Origin: Rhodocollybia butyracea
Taxonomy: Eukaryota > Basidiomycota > Agaricomycetes > Agaricales > Omphalotaceae
Assembly (NCBI GenBank): GCA_015501585.1
Contig: JADNRY010000148.1
Coordinates: 93,515 to 157,514 of the forward strand
Direction: 5' to 3'
Length of the DNA stretch: 64,000 nucleotides
Notes under the pieces: generated by a model
The model's input: only the letters and a program-made list of their open reading frames with translations
What the model was told of the DNA's origin: nothing
Database searches by the model: none
Shown here: positions 11,434 through 21,188 of the stretch, in pieces
Position numbering within the stretch: the stretch's first letter is position 1
Layout of the letters: every line of letters begins with the position of its first letter
Position numbers and translations under genes: made by a program

Positions 11434-12421
11434 ATGCCTACTTTTACATATGATGTCCCTCTCAATGCTGTCGGAACTACCGTTATAGCGTTTCCCTCAC
11501 TCGTGTGTGAGCAAGAATTTCAGTAAGCTGCTCTGATAAACTCATTTTCATTGCTGATCTGCTCCATTTAGAGACATTCTCAGACACCCATTGCCCTCCT
11601 CGCAACAGGCCTTTTCGCCAAAGCTCGAATCTTGGGTTCCGATTCTGTCAGAAGTTAAGTGCGCGGATATCAATTTGTACGGCTCGGAACTCTCTGGTGC
11701 GTTTACGGGTCATCCTGAAGACACTCTTCCCATCTTTGACAAGGGAAAAGGTAAGGCCCAAGAGTCTTCTAGGGAGTTGTTCGTGATGGTTGGGTATGCT
11801 GAAATATCTTCTTTCACAGGAAACCACTCATAATCTTCCAGAACTGCAAAGTCAATGGAGACTGATGGCCCTCATTCGGCCGGTCCCAGCTCGCCTAATA
11901 TCAGGTACCTACTTCTGAATTTGGTTTGTAAATTGATTTCTTAAAAGTTTTAGATCCGCGAGGATGCTGCAACATAAGCCACCCAGTGTCAATCCTGCCT
12001 ACGCTGAGTATGGTTGCCGCAAAGTCTCTCGACAGCCCGTCTGGACCGAGTGGTTCACGCACCGCAGTACCGAACACTGGGATACTCCGCCACCTGATTG
12101 TCCTGGTCACATCGATAATAACACGTTGTTTGTACTTGTCAATCCCGACATCAAGGCAGACATCGAGCGCGCAGACCTCCAGAGGCAGTGAGTCTTCCGC
12201 CCAAGTTATCTCAATGCATCACCGTATGGATTTGGAAGGAGGGCTTGCAGGAGTGGCAAATTATTGAATACGGTGATGTCCAAATCATCAATGGTGAGTG
12301 GATGGCTTTGTCCTTGGATGGCACTTCAGGGCTTGAGCCCCGCTGGATACTCCATCAGAGCTTGATGAAGAATACAAAAGGGCCCCCAGGAAAAGGGCGT
12401 GAATGCTGCACCGAACTTTAA
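11434..12421 (+). pseudogene. Family D gene, left copy (uncharacterised, broken)
   Basis: I do not recognise this family. Exon 1 (11,434-11,522, MPTFTYDVPLNAVGTT) joins exon 2 (11,572-11,750, PKLESWVPILSEVK) in frame through a 49-bp GT-AG intron. Further exons follow at about 11,838-11,905 and from about 11,960. The C-terminal part reads YGCRKVSRQPVWTEWF, PPPDCPGHIDNNTLFVLVNP, then WIWKEGLQEWQIIEYGD. Near 12,165 one base is missing relative to the right copy, so the last ~75 codons (12,188-12,421) sit in another frame. The gene is transcribed away from MYND copy A, and the same divergent pair exists in the right arm. Exon borders in the middle are not resolved. Confidence 0.62.
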
Positions 12422-12570
12422 CTTTCTAATAATTTGACCTGCTTTTCCAATGTTGATCAGATATGATCCGGCGGTAGTGTACTCGGGATGACGACATGGA
12501 ACCAGAATATTGAGCTCGTAGAGTAAGTCTAAGAGCAATGTGTAAAACCCACAGAGTGCAACCATTAATT

Positions 12571-13067
12571 GTTAAGTATATATCTTTATCCTTCTCTTAT
12601 GCTCTAGCAGCAATCTACATTCTGCTTCCCTTATCCGTTTTATTCTGTAGTTACACATTCTTTGTCCAGTACATTGACGAAGAATGTGAGTACCCCAATG
12701 GATGATAGTAAGTCGAATAGAGGAGCGGAATCATAAGAATAGCGCGGGTGGGAGATAGGTGGGCGGTTGGGTCCTTGCTTGGAAATAGTATCGTGCGGCG
12801 GCCAACGTGAAGTTAATAGGCAGTGTACTAGGCATGATCTTACACCCCCCCCCCCCTCCCCTTCAGGGTTCCGAGCTCTCGAGGAACTAATCAGCGTGCT
12901 GTAGTTGTCTGGGTGCTGTTGGGAACGCTGGCGATCGGTTGAGTAATTACATTTCATATTCTGTCGAAGAAGTTTCCCGATTGTTGTAGTCACGCAGGGT
13001 TGAGTTTGTTGGTGAGTAATCCTAGTTTTCTTCAACTGCAACCACCATCATCTTTTCTGCCTCGAAA
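12571..13067. other. Intergenic stretch with a poly-C tract
   Basis: No supported gene. A run of 13 C residues occurs at about 12,845. The last ~120 bp (from about 12,955) resemble the sequence upstream of the zinc-finger paralog at 23,950 (shared CTTCCCGATTGTT / TTTCCCGATTGTT and CAGGGTTGA words), so this is probably the promoter of the following gene. Confidence 0.5.
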
Positions 13068-15343
13068 ATGTCAGAAATTGAACATGGCAACTTGTGTTTC
13101 AGAACCAAGGGCATTGATGTGGCAAAAATTATAGAGCATTCCAGGGCATACGCAGACATCCAGAATGAGATCAAGTGCTCCATCTGCCGACTCCAAAAGC
13201 CTCCTCCGTCTTGTCTTTGGCCAGAGAATTCCTTGGTCTGCGAGCTTTGTCATGGTCGAAAGAGGACCTGTGATTTTACCACCCTCCTCCGATTCTGTGC
13301 CTATGCACAGCTGGAATGAATCACTGTCGCCGCCGCCGTTGCTCATTTGAATTCGCTAGTGGATTTGAAATTTCCTGAGGCTCTTTTTCGTGACGCGTTG
13401 AAGGTGCTTGAATGTGGTAACAACAGTGTCAGCGCTTTACAGGCCATTGCTGAGGAGCGGAAAGGTTTAAACACCTTCCTCCACCTCCAGAAGGAGGAGT
13501 CCACTTCTACTGCGAAGCGTTCGCACAGGAAGAAGGAAACAATGTTGAAAATGGACAATGGGAAGTGGGAAGTGTTGAAAAAATCACAGCCTAGCATTTG
13601 ACTCACTATTCCCCCCCTTCCCATACCCATCAATCCTACTACTTTGTTGCCACTCGACCCGTCGATTCATCCCGTTGCTGAGTCTTCCACAAGGCGGCCT
13701 GAATGTCCTCCACATATCCCTCCTCATTCTTCTCCTGAGATCTCCCAAAAGCGCGCCGCTCCTTCTGCACCTGAACAGGCAGATCGTGTCGTTTGTCCAC
13801 GGTTGCACAAATCCAACCCATCCCCGTTGGAGTCCGTTCCTACCGTTCCCCCCTTCATTCCTACCCACCCCGTGCCTTCACATTCAAATCCGCCTGCCAG
13901 CAGGCCAGCACCCGTACCGACTGTCGAAGGTTCCGGCGTGGATGAACGAGACTTACCTTCCAAGTTCATTCAGACCTATCGATCCACCGTTTGTCAATTG
14001 CAGGACGAGAAAGAGAGGTCTGCGCGATATCGTCAAGAAAGGGATTGGCTTCAGGACAAATTATGTTCTGCTGCGGCTCGCATTCAGGGTCTACAGGCCG
14101 ACGCCCATGTGGAGCATAATAGAGCAGAAGAGTTATTTGCTCGCGTGAAGACTGCGGAGGCCTCGTCTGTTCTGGTGACAGAGGAATTTCAAAAGTCTCG
14201 CCAACGTACAGTTGAGAGCGAGGTTGATGTATCGAGGCTGCAGGAGGTGAGTAGTTTCGACGATAATCACTTTTCTATTGACTAAGAAATCTCTTCTAGA
14301 GCATCCGCCGCTTACAAGGCACCGTTGACCGCATGCGGGACAAATTGAATGAAGCCGCTCGCTCTTTCAATGTTCTATCCACCCAACATGAGCGCCTATT
14401 GCGTCGTAACAACCGTATCGCCGAGACCAATCGTCATGTAGCGCGGGAAATAAGTGAGCTTGAGGCAACCCTGGTGGAGAAGAAGAGGGAGGTAAGGATG
14501 CTCGGGAATATGGTGTTGTTCTCCTTGGGTCCCTCAGCCGAATCTCTGGTGCGAGATCTTCAAGACGACCAAGAGGCTTTGGCGAAGGAGGGTAACTTGG
14601 CCTTGGAGTATGCGACCATGCTTCGCCAGCTGGACCTCCCCGGATTTGTCAGGCGCTTCGAACAGCGGGTGTCGGAACCTCTTTTCCGCCTAACCAACTT
14701 GCTTTGTATTTGTGAGGATCGAGAAATCATCAAGTCTCCCTTGTTCATCAAAGCATACTCAACACTATTGGAGGCCACGCCTGCAATTACCAGTGCGGCT
14801 TGTCGTGCACAGCTGGGCCTCCATACCGTCCTCGAAGATTTTGACCTGCAATTCCCTCAGGTTCACAAACTCCTAAGGCAGTCTTCTGGTAGTCGGGTGG
14901 TTCCTGATCTGTTGAGGAATGCTGGGATCGAGCCAGCGATATCCACCATTGAACCGATCTTCGATTTTGATTGCAGGGTTCCGTACAGCAAGTACCTCAA
15001 GTCCAGTGTCAACTTCTTTCCTCTGCAAACCTTGAGGGACCCGGAAAGTCCTGCCCTTCAAGTAGCTATTAAGAAGCTATTGGCTGAATTTGAGGTTATT
15101 CCTGGGTTACCTGAGCAGGAGGATGAAATGGAGGATGAAATGGAGGGTGAACTGGAGGGTGCGTTCCAGATGGATGTAACAGTTACCGTGACTCCCGATG
15201 TCGAGGCAGGGGGACAGGCGGCTTTGGGTGAAGTCGTTCCCGAAGGAAATGTCCCCGTAGATTCATTGTCATTCGTTCCGGACGTCCAAAATCCTCTATT
15301 TCTTCCGTCTAGCGAGCCCAGTTCTACTGGTAGTACCATGTAA
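13068..15343 (+). pseudogene. Zinc-finger / coiled-coil gene with two in-frame TGA codons
   Basis: One reading frame runs from ATG 13,068 to 14,246. A 53-bp intron (14,247-14,299) then joins, phase 0, to an exon ending at 15,343, for roughly 740 codons. The frame is interrupted only by TGA at 13,317-13,319 and TGA at 13,599-13,601. The N-terminus has a Cys cluster spaced C-x2-C-x8-C-x8-C-x2-C-x6-C, whose last part resembles half of a fungal Zn2Cys6 finger. A Pro/Ser-rich linker follows, then long coiled coil (about 13,960-14,500: RQERDWLQDKL, RLLRRNNRIAETNRH), a compact helical region and an acidic tail (EDEMEDEMEGELEGA). The paralog at 23,950 shares the N-terminus and has its own TGA. Function unknown; a DNA- or transposon-associated role is only a guess. 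It may be a recent pseudogene. Confidence 0.66.
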
Positions 15344-16335
15344 GTTGTCATCGATGGGGTAGAAGATGTTACATGTACATGTAAAAGTATAGTTACTTTC
15401 CCTGTAAAAATTGCTTTTTTGTTGTTTTTGTGTTATCGTATTTTTGTGTTGCTTTTTGTATATATTGCTATAAGTATTGCTGTTTTCCATGTTCAGGAAA
15501 CCAAGGAGGACTGGGATAGAGGTTTTCTTCCACTCTCCCATAACTTTGGGTGATCTTATTGTAAACGCCAATGCCAACTCAGAAGCTGCAGGGAGTTGTG
15601 CCTACATTCCTTTAGAAGACTTATTGAAGCTTGAGAACATGCAACAAAAACAGTGATACTTTTCCCTGGTAAACGTGCATCCATAAATATGACAAAAGGT
15701 ATATACAATTGATGCAGAACGATATGCAGGACAGATTATCTTCAGCGACAGGAGTAAGGGCCTCAAAAAAAGCATTGATGACTAAATCAGCTCCATGAGT
15801 TAAAGAAAGGGAAAGGAGCTTCGAAGGAGCATACTTTTCACTAGCACTATCACCCGCTTGTTTTCATTTCATGGTTCTTCTGCAAGTCTGCCAGCAGCAG
15901 CTTCAGTGCCTTCATTTCCATCTCTTTCGTCTCCCCCAACGCCTGCAACTGCAACTAAACTGAACGTGGCGTGTGAATTGGCAGAACCGGGCGCTTACCG
16001 GGCGCTATAAACGGGATCATCGTGAGATAAGATAATATTATAAAAATCATAAAAATCTTTTATAACCCTCGGTTGTATCTTAGTAACCAAAAGCAAGAAC
16101 ACCCCTTTCGTGCAAGAGGCCCGCCAATTCCTTCGCATCTATCTCCGCAAGGTTGCTTTCAAGGGAAGGCAAAAATCATCAAGGAATCCTTGGTCTTTGA
16201 TGGAACTGTTTAATCGGTGATATGACCTCTTGCAACGACATTGAATATGCTCTGTAAAGCTAAAGACTCTTTGTACTCTGAATAAGCGACAGTGATGGAG
16301 ATCACACCTGTTGCTTTGTATCACAAACGTCCCTT
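15344..16335. other. Intergenic region, nothing recognised
   Basis: No open frame with supporting features. From about 16,300 the sequence becomes similar to the promoter region of MYND copies A and B, including CATATAAAG at about 16,342. Confidence 0.5.
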
Positions 16336-16408
16336 TGTCCTCATATAAAGCGCCATATGCCACGCAATCAGTTGACATGGCCACTATACATATTATGACA
16401 AGGCAGAA

Positions 16409-17388
16409 GTGCAAGGGTTCTTTATTGCTATTGCTGATGTGATATCTTTCCAAGAGGAATTAATTACCCCCTTTCAAGTGCATGCTCGTCCAAAAATTTC
16501 TTTGTTCGTACATGACTTGTATAAAGCCTTGGAAACCAATCTGGCCTCTTCACCGACTTCGCCGACTTTCAGATCAATGTTCATCATCCCAGCTCGTCTC
16601 AAGGCTATTATTCATTCTAGCCGTCCCATCCCATTATCAAGCATTTCTTCGCAACATCAAACCTCTTGTTAAGCATATTGATTCTCCAGGTTTCCGAACC
16701 ACATTTGAGCCCGAATGGAATGATATATGGAACTGGTTAAGAGCTGGGCTCGCAGTTATTTGAGTCTACGAGTCCAATGCTCTTGTATCCGACACTCTGA
16801 GAGACGGCGTCATGTCATTTGTGTGGCCTATTCTACGCGTTTTAACTCATATCCTTGCGGAAATCTCCCAGTCCGAGATGGACTTCCCATCAGCTTATGC
16901 AATAATGATTCTGGAAGCCCGTGGGCTGAAAGAACTGCTTGCTCTTTGTGTCATTGTTGCCTTTGTAGAGATTGACACTCTTGCCACAGATAATGACCTC
17001 TACCAGCAATGGGTCACCTCAATTGTCTCCAAGATAAGTGGAACATTGAAGAATGACTTCGCCGAAGCTCTAGAGGTCGCATCTCACTCTATTACTGGAT
17101 TAAGGCTGACGGTCTTGTGGAGAGATTGCGTTGAACCGCAGTTCATGCACCACACTCGTCCTTCGATTCCTTGCCATTGGCTATCTCTTTCTCTGTGTCA
17201 TCACTCTCCCAGGTAACTGGGTCCACTCACGATTAGATGTCGCACGATCCACCTGGTATTATATCTATAAACTCTGGTGCATCCTGACATCAACCAGACC
17301 TCTGGTCAGAGGGAGTTCATTGTTTGGCTTGATGGAGGTACAGCTGCTCTGTGTCTCAGAAATTCTACTCTGCCAATCTATGTGGATG
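16409..17388 (+). pseudogene. MYND-family gene, copy C, 5' part
   Basis: Homologous to copies A and B. ATG 16,409 (MQGFFIAIAD) is in frame with the conserved FRSMFIIPARLKAIIHS (Met at 16,577). The body follows in several frames (LVKHIDSPGFRTTFEPEW; MILEARGLKELLALC; SKISGTLKNDFAEALEVASHSITGLRL), so at least two frameshifts have accumulated. At 17,388 the coding sequence (LLCQSMWM) is cut by a 2.8-kb foldback element, and the gene resumes at 20,208 after a GTGGATG target duplication. Confidence 0.82.
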
Positions 17389-17954
17389 CCCTTCAGGCAA
17401 CCACATATTTGGTCTTATTAGTCTGCACTTTTGTTACATTGACCTTACTAAAAAGACCCAAAAACCTAGGCAAAACCCAGGCAGCTAGGTCATGACCTTG
17501 GGATTTAGGTCATGACCTGGGAATTAGGTCATGACCTAAAAAATTGGTCATGACCTAGGTCAGGTTGGTCTTTTCCTGGGGTTGGTAGGTCATGGCCTGG
17601 GGTGAGATAGGATATGGCCTAGGTGGGGCAGGGCATGGTCTAGGTGAGGGAGGGGATGGTCTAGGTGAGGGAGGGGATGGTCTAGGAGGGGGAGGGTATA
17701 GTCTAGGAGGAGGAGGTTATGGTCTAGGAGGGGGATATATAGTTAGTTTAAGAGGTGTAGGGTGAGAGTGGAGGATGGTGAGATAGAGAATATAAGCAAG
17801 AATGAAATATCATAGAATCATGACAAGAAATGTATAGTAACATATTGGGATTATTGGGATTTTTTACATATCTGTAGATTATGACAAGATCAAGCTAAGT
17901 CACAGTGCCCTGTTCTGGGTTGTCAGGCAAGAATGTGACTTACCTGACCTAGCT

Positions 17955-18475
17955 GATTCAGGTCATGACCTACTTTTTTAGGTCATGACCTACTTTTTAG
18001 GTCATGACCTGGGTGAACTAGGTCATGACCTACCTGACCTAGGTCATGACCTGGATGAACTAGGTCATGACCTGGGTGAACTAGGTCATGACCTACTTGA
18101 CCTAGGTCATGACCTGGGTGAACTAGGTCATGACCTACCTGACCTAGGTCATGACCTGGGTGAACTAGGTCATGACCTGGATGAACTAGGTCATGACCTG
18201 GGTGAACTAGGTCATGACCTGGATGAACTAGGTCATGACCTGGGTGAACTAGGTCATGACCTACTTGACCTAGGTCATGACCTAGGTGAACTAGGTCATG
18301 ACCTAGGTGAACTAGGTCATGACCTGGGTGAACTAGGTCATGACCTGGGTGAACTAGGTCATGACCTGGGTGAACTAGGTCATGACCTACCTGACCTAGG
18401 TCATGACCTACTTGACCTAGGTCATGACCTGGGTGGACTAGGTCATGACCTACCTGGCCTAAGTCATGACCCAAG
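17955..18475. repeat. 21-bp array with palindromic core AGGTCATGACCT (~24 units)
   Basis: About 24 tandem units, nearly all exactly 21 bp. Each has the perfect 12-bp palindrome AGGTCATGACCT followed by a 9-bp spacer of a few types (GGGTGAACT, ACCTGACCT-like, GGATGAACT). The core is almost invariant while the spacer varies, which points to selection or homogenisation on the core. Both strands stay open as heptapeptide repeats because 21 is a multiple of three; I do not regard these frames as genes. Confidence 0.93.
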
Positions 18476-19221
18476 CCAATTTAAAAATTACTAAATTAGG
18501 AAATTTTTCCATTTTTGCAGTGGATGAGGTCAAAGCTGTTTTTATTACCAAATAAGGCAATTTTCAAACACCTTAACCGGTTTTATGTTTTTTTAATAGA
18601 GTTAGATACATTTGGAAATTTTTATAAATTACTATAATAGGCAATTTTATTTCAATAGACTTTTATTTCTTACCTAGTTCATCCAGGTCATGACCTAGGT
18701 CAGGTAGGTCATGACCTAGTTCACCCAGGTCATGACCTAAAAAAGTAGGTCATGACCTGAATCAGCTAGGTCAGGTAAGTCACATTCTTGCCTGACAACC
18801 CAGAACAGGCACTGTGACTTAGCTTGATCTTGTCATAATCTACAGATATGTAAAAATCCCAATAATCCCAATATGTTACTACACATTTATTGTCATGATT
18901 CTATTATATTTCTTTCTTGCTTATATTCTCTATCTCACCATCCTCCACTCTCACCCTACACCTCTTAAACTAACTATATATCCCCCTCCTAGACCATAAC
19001 CTCCTCCTCCTAGACTATACCCTCCCTCACCTAGACCATCCCCTCCCTCACCTAGACCATCCCCTCCCTCACCTAGACCATCCCCTCCCTCACCTAGACC
19101 ATGCCCTGCCCCACCTAGTATCCTATCTCACCCCAGGCCATGACCTACCAACCCCAGGAAAAGACCAACCTGACCTAGGTCATGACCAATTTTTCAGGTC
19201 ATGACCTAATTCCCAGGTCAT

Positions 19222-20079
19222 TGTCATGCCCTAGGCATATACAGACTGCCAATGTTTCCTGCTTACCATTACATAACCCGCTTCCGCCGCATTTCCGGTT
19301 CCGATACACTTCCGCTTTGCTTCTGTCTTACTATTTCCTTCACCGTACACTTTCTATGATCCCGCCGATCCATTCTCCATCATTCTTACAATCATACATA
19401 TGCTTTATGCTCATCCCGCCGCTTCCGCTTATGTCCATCATTGTCTTTCATCCCTTGTACTTCTTTTGGCTATTCTTGTCTTTTCTACTCTTGGATTATT
19501 ACCTATTGCTACTCCGGTCCTCGAGTACCCTTTAAATAGTTCCGTACCATGTCAAGTACAGTAGATTGGAAATATTGCTTAACCCCTTGACTCGTGTGCT
19601 CTTGTGTGTTCCGGTTTCTCGCTTTATCTGTTTCTTTAACTCTGTTTCTTTAACTCTGTTTCTTCACTCCATCGTTTTCACAACCTCTGCAATTTACTAT
19701 CATCTATTTGGTTCCGCTCTGTTTGCGCCGCATCAGGTCAGCTACCGCTTGACCTTCCGCTTCTGCTCATATCGCTATCAAAGCCGCTTGCACTTAGTGG
19801 GTCCTACCCTTCGAGTCGGAAACTCATCTACTCCTAGGCTTACTCGCCGAGTTCATTCTATTGCCTGTACAGACCTGCCGTCCCTACATTAGTCCCTTGG
19901 ACGATCCCGACACGAGTCTTACATCCCATAGGCACTTTGGAACCGTTCTACACTCACATCCTTTCACATCTCAAACCAACTTTTCCAGTTCGGCTGAACA
20001 ACAGAAGTACGGAGCGTATCCGCACTTTGGTTTCCAGGTTCGTAACCCGTGCTCAAAGGATTCCGCCTAGATCCTTACA
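19222..20079 (+). mobile_element. Solo LTR 1 (858 bp), inserted in foldback element 1
   Basis: Begins TGTCATGCCCTAGGCATATA and ends CTAGATCCTTACA (TG...CA). It is bounded by 5-bp GTCAT duplications (19,217-19,221 and 20,080-20,084). Removing it with one GTCAT restores AGGTCATGACCTAAATCCC, the sequence at the same place in foldback element 2. No internal retrotransposon region remains. A TATA-like TTTAAATAG at about 19,533 supports the plus orientation. Two open frames inside (at 19,182 and 19,566) are LTR shadows and recur in the second copy at 46,269-50,804. Confidence 0.9.
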
Positions 20080-20207
20080 GTCATGACCTAAATCCCAAGG
20101 TCATGACCTAGCTGCCTGGGTTTTGCCTAGGTTTTTGGGTCTTTTTAGTAAGGTCAATGTAACAAAAGTGCAGACTAATAAGACCAAATATGTGGGTGAC
20201 TGAACTG

Positions 20208-21188
20208 GTGGATGTCTGGAGGGGCCCCTTGGATCGCCACTGCTCTAGACCACCATTTCCTCGCAATGGTCCCCTGACCATGCACCTTCCTTCGTACCTG
20301 GGGTAGCGGCGATCCCCATCGGTTTTGGACATACACTTGTACCATTGATTTAATCTGATCCATGGTGTCTGTTATATTGAACTTTCGGATTTATCATGCA
20401 GTAAGTTACCGCGCTCAGCACAACTTGAGCCACGCGCTTTCGAGAGGGCCACTGGGTCTCACTCTCGGAAATTCTTCAGAAGAAGCGCTTCTCAAGGTGT
20501 GGGACGCTGCTGTTGATACATTCTGGATTGCGGAGAGTGTGTCTCTCAGGAAAACAACCTGGCGTATTACTCGGGTAAATGCATGCGCTAAGGTAAGCCA
20601 GTGTCCTCATTGACTCGGCGCGAATTAATATTTTATATGAAAGTGCAACAACGAAGGTTCAGTGAACTACTCAGACAGCTCTTCCCAGCCCGTAGCCCGT
20701 TGCTGTTCCGGCTGTCAAGTGGCCGCGTACTGCTCTAAAGCATGCCAAGTTGCACATTATCGAGAGGTACATAGACTGGAATGTAAAGAACTGACAACCA
20801 AACGGAACAGTACGCAAACAAAAGTCAAAGATTTCCATGCGCTTACGGTAATTTAGAGCATCCAATTTATACTGCTGGTGTATGGCGTTCTGTGATACCT
20901 ACCCTCGAGAAACACTACCTATGTGAACTTATCAAAGCCGAAACCTCGCAGCTTGGACCTCGGATCCGCGCCTTGATAAACAACCGCCACCAGGACATGG
21001 CTGTTATAGTCGACTTTTGCGCCGTAAGCACCATAAGCCTTCATACGAAGCAGGACGTCCTTTCACAACTGAGTAATGAAGCTCGGGAAGAGGCAGAACG
21101 TAAGAATGGAGAGATTCTCTGCTGCGCACGCATTCCTTTGGACCTGGGCTTGAAAAACAGTGCGCTCATGGTGATGTTCTTGAAGTAA
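20208..21188 (+). pseudogene. MYND-family gene, copy C, 3' part
   Basis: Continuation of copy C after foldback element 1. It runs through FRIYHAVSYRAQHNLSHALSR to ITRVNACAK, then a 51-bp intron (20,593-20,643) and the MYND finger: CxxC split by the intron, then CCSGCQVAAYCSKACQVAHY and HRLEC. A second intron (about 20,810-20,856) leads to the last exon (IPTLEKHYLCELIKAE, ending at 21,188). All zinc ligands of the MYND finger are retained, but the upstream frameshifts and the transposon make the gene as a whole non-functional. Confidence 0.8.

Larger units (their letters stand above)
8287..12570. repeat. Left arm of a ~4-5 kb inverted segmental duplication
   Basis: This block is the diverged reverse complement of 27,353-32,140. 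Matching landmarks in order are: the CATGCCGAGAAACGGCCAGA segment (8,320 versus 32,100), the MYND-family gene (9,445-10,571 versus 29,093-31,155), the intergenic promoter region (10,600-11,430 versus 28,396-29,090) and family D (11,434-12,421 versus 27,424-28,395). The arms differ by many substitutions and small indels, so the duplication is not recent. Confidence 0.85.
17389..20207. mobile_element. Foldback hAT-like non-autonomous element 1
   Basis: Inserted in MYND copy C and flanked by GTGGATG repeats (17,382-17,388 and 20,208-20,214; seven bases match exactly). Terminal inverted repeats pair CCTTCAGGCAACCACATATT with the reverse complement of the right end, CAGTTCAGTCACCCACATAT. They then match almost perfectly for about 90 bp, from ACATATTTGGTCTTATTAGT to AGGTCATGACCT. 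Each arm continues with G-rich GGTCTAGGTGAGGGAGGG words, and the left arm carries a long 21-bp array. There is no transposase frame, so mobilisation would need a transposase in trans. A solo LTR (19,222-20,079) has inserted into the right arm. Confidence 0.86.

Noticed and set aside
17955..18475. AGGTCATGACCT is identical to the synthetic palindromic thyroid/nuclear-receptor response element (two AGGTCA half-sites)
   Set aside because: Fungi lack nuclear receptors of that class; the match is coincidental at the level of the 12-mer. Only the general idea of a dimer-binding palindrome is kept.
17955..18475. CRISPR-like array of direct repeats with spacers
   Set aside because: The units are 21 bp with 9-bp spacers from a handful of recurring types in a eukaryotic genome, with no cas genes; this is a transposon array.
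17983..18494. Long open frames on both strands encoding (LGHDLGE)n and (GHDLGQV)n heptapeptide repeats
   Set aside because: They follow from a 21-bp repeat with a stop-free palindromic core. Both strands are open at once and frames end at the array edges, so they are not genes. The same applies at 24,739, 47,277, 49,708 and 58,218.
19182..19892. Phe/Leu/Ser-rich frames that look like membrane proteins
   Set aside because: They lie wholly within solo LTR 1 and recur, broken, in solo LTR 2. The hydrophobicity reflects pyrimidine-rich LTR sequence.
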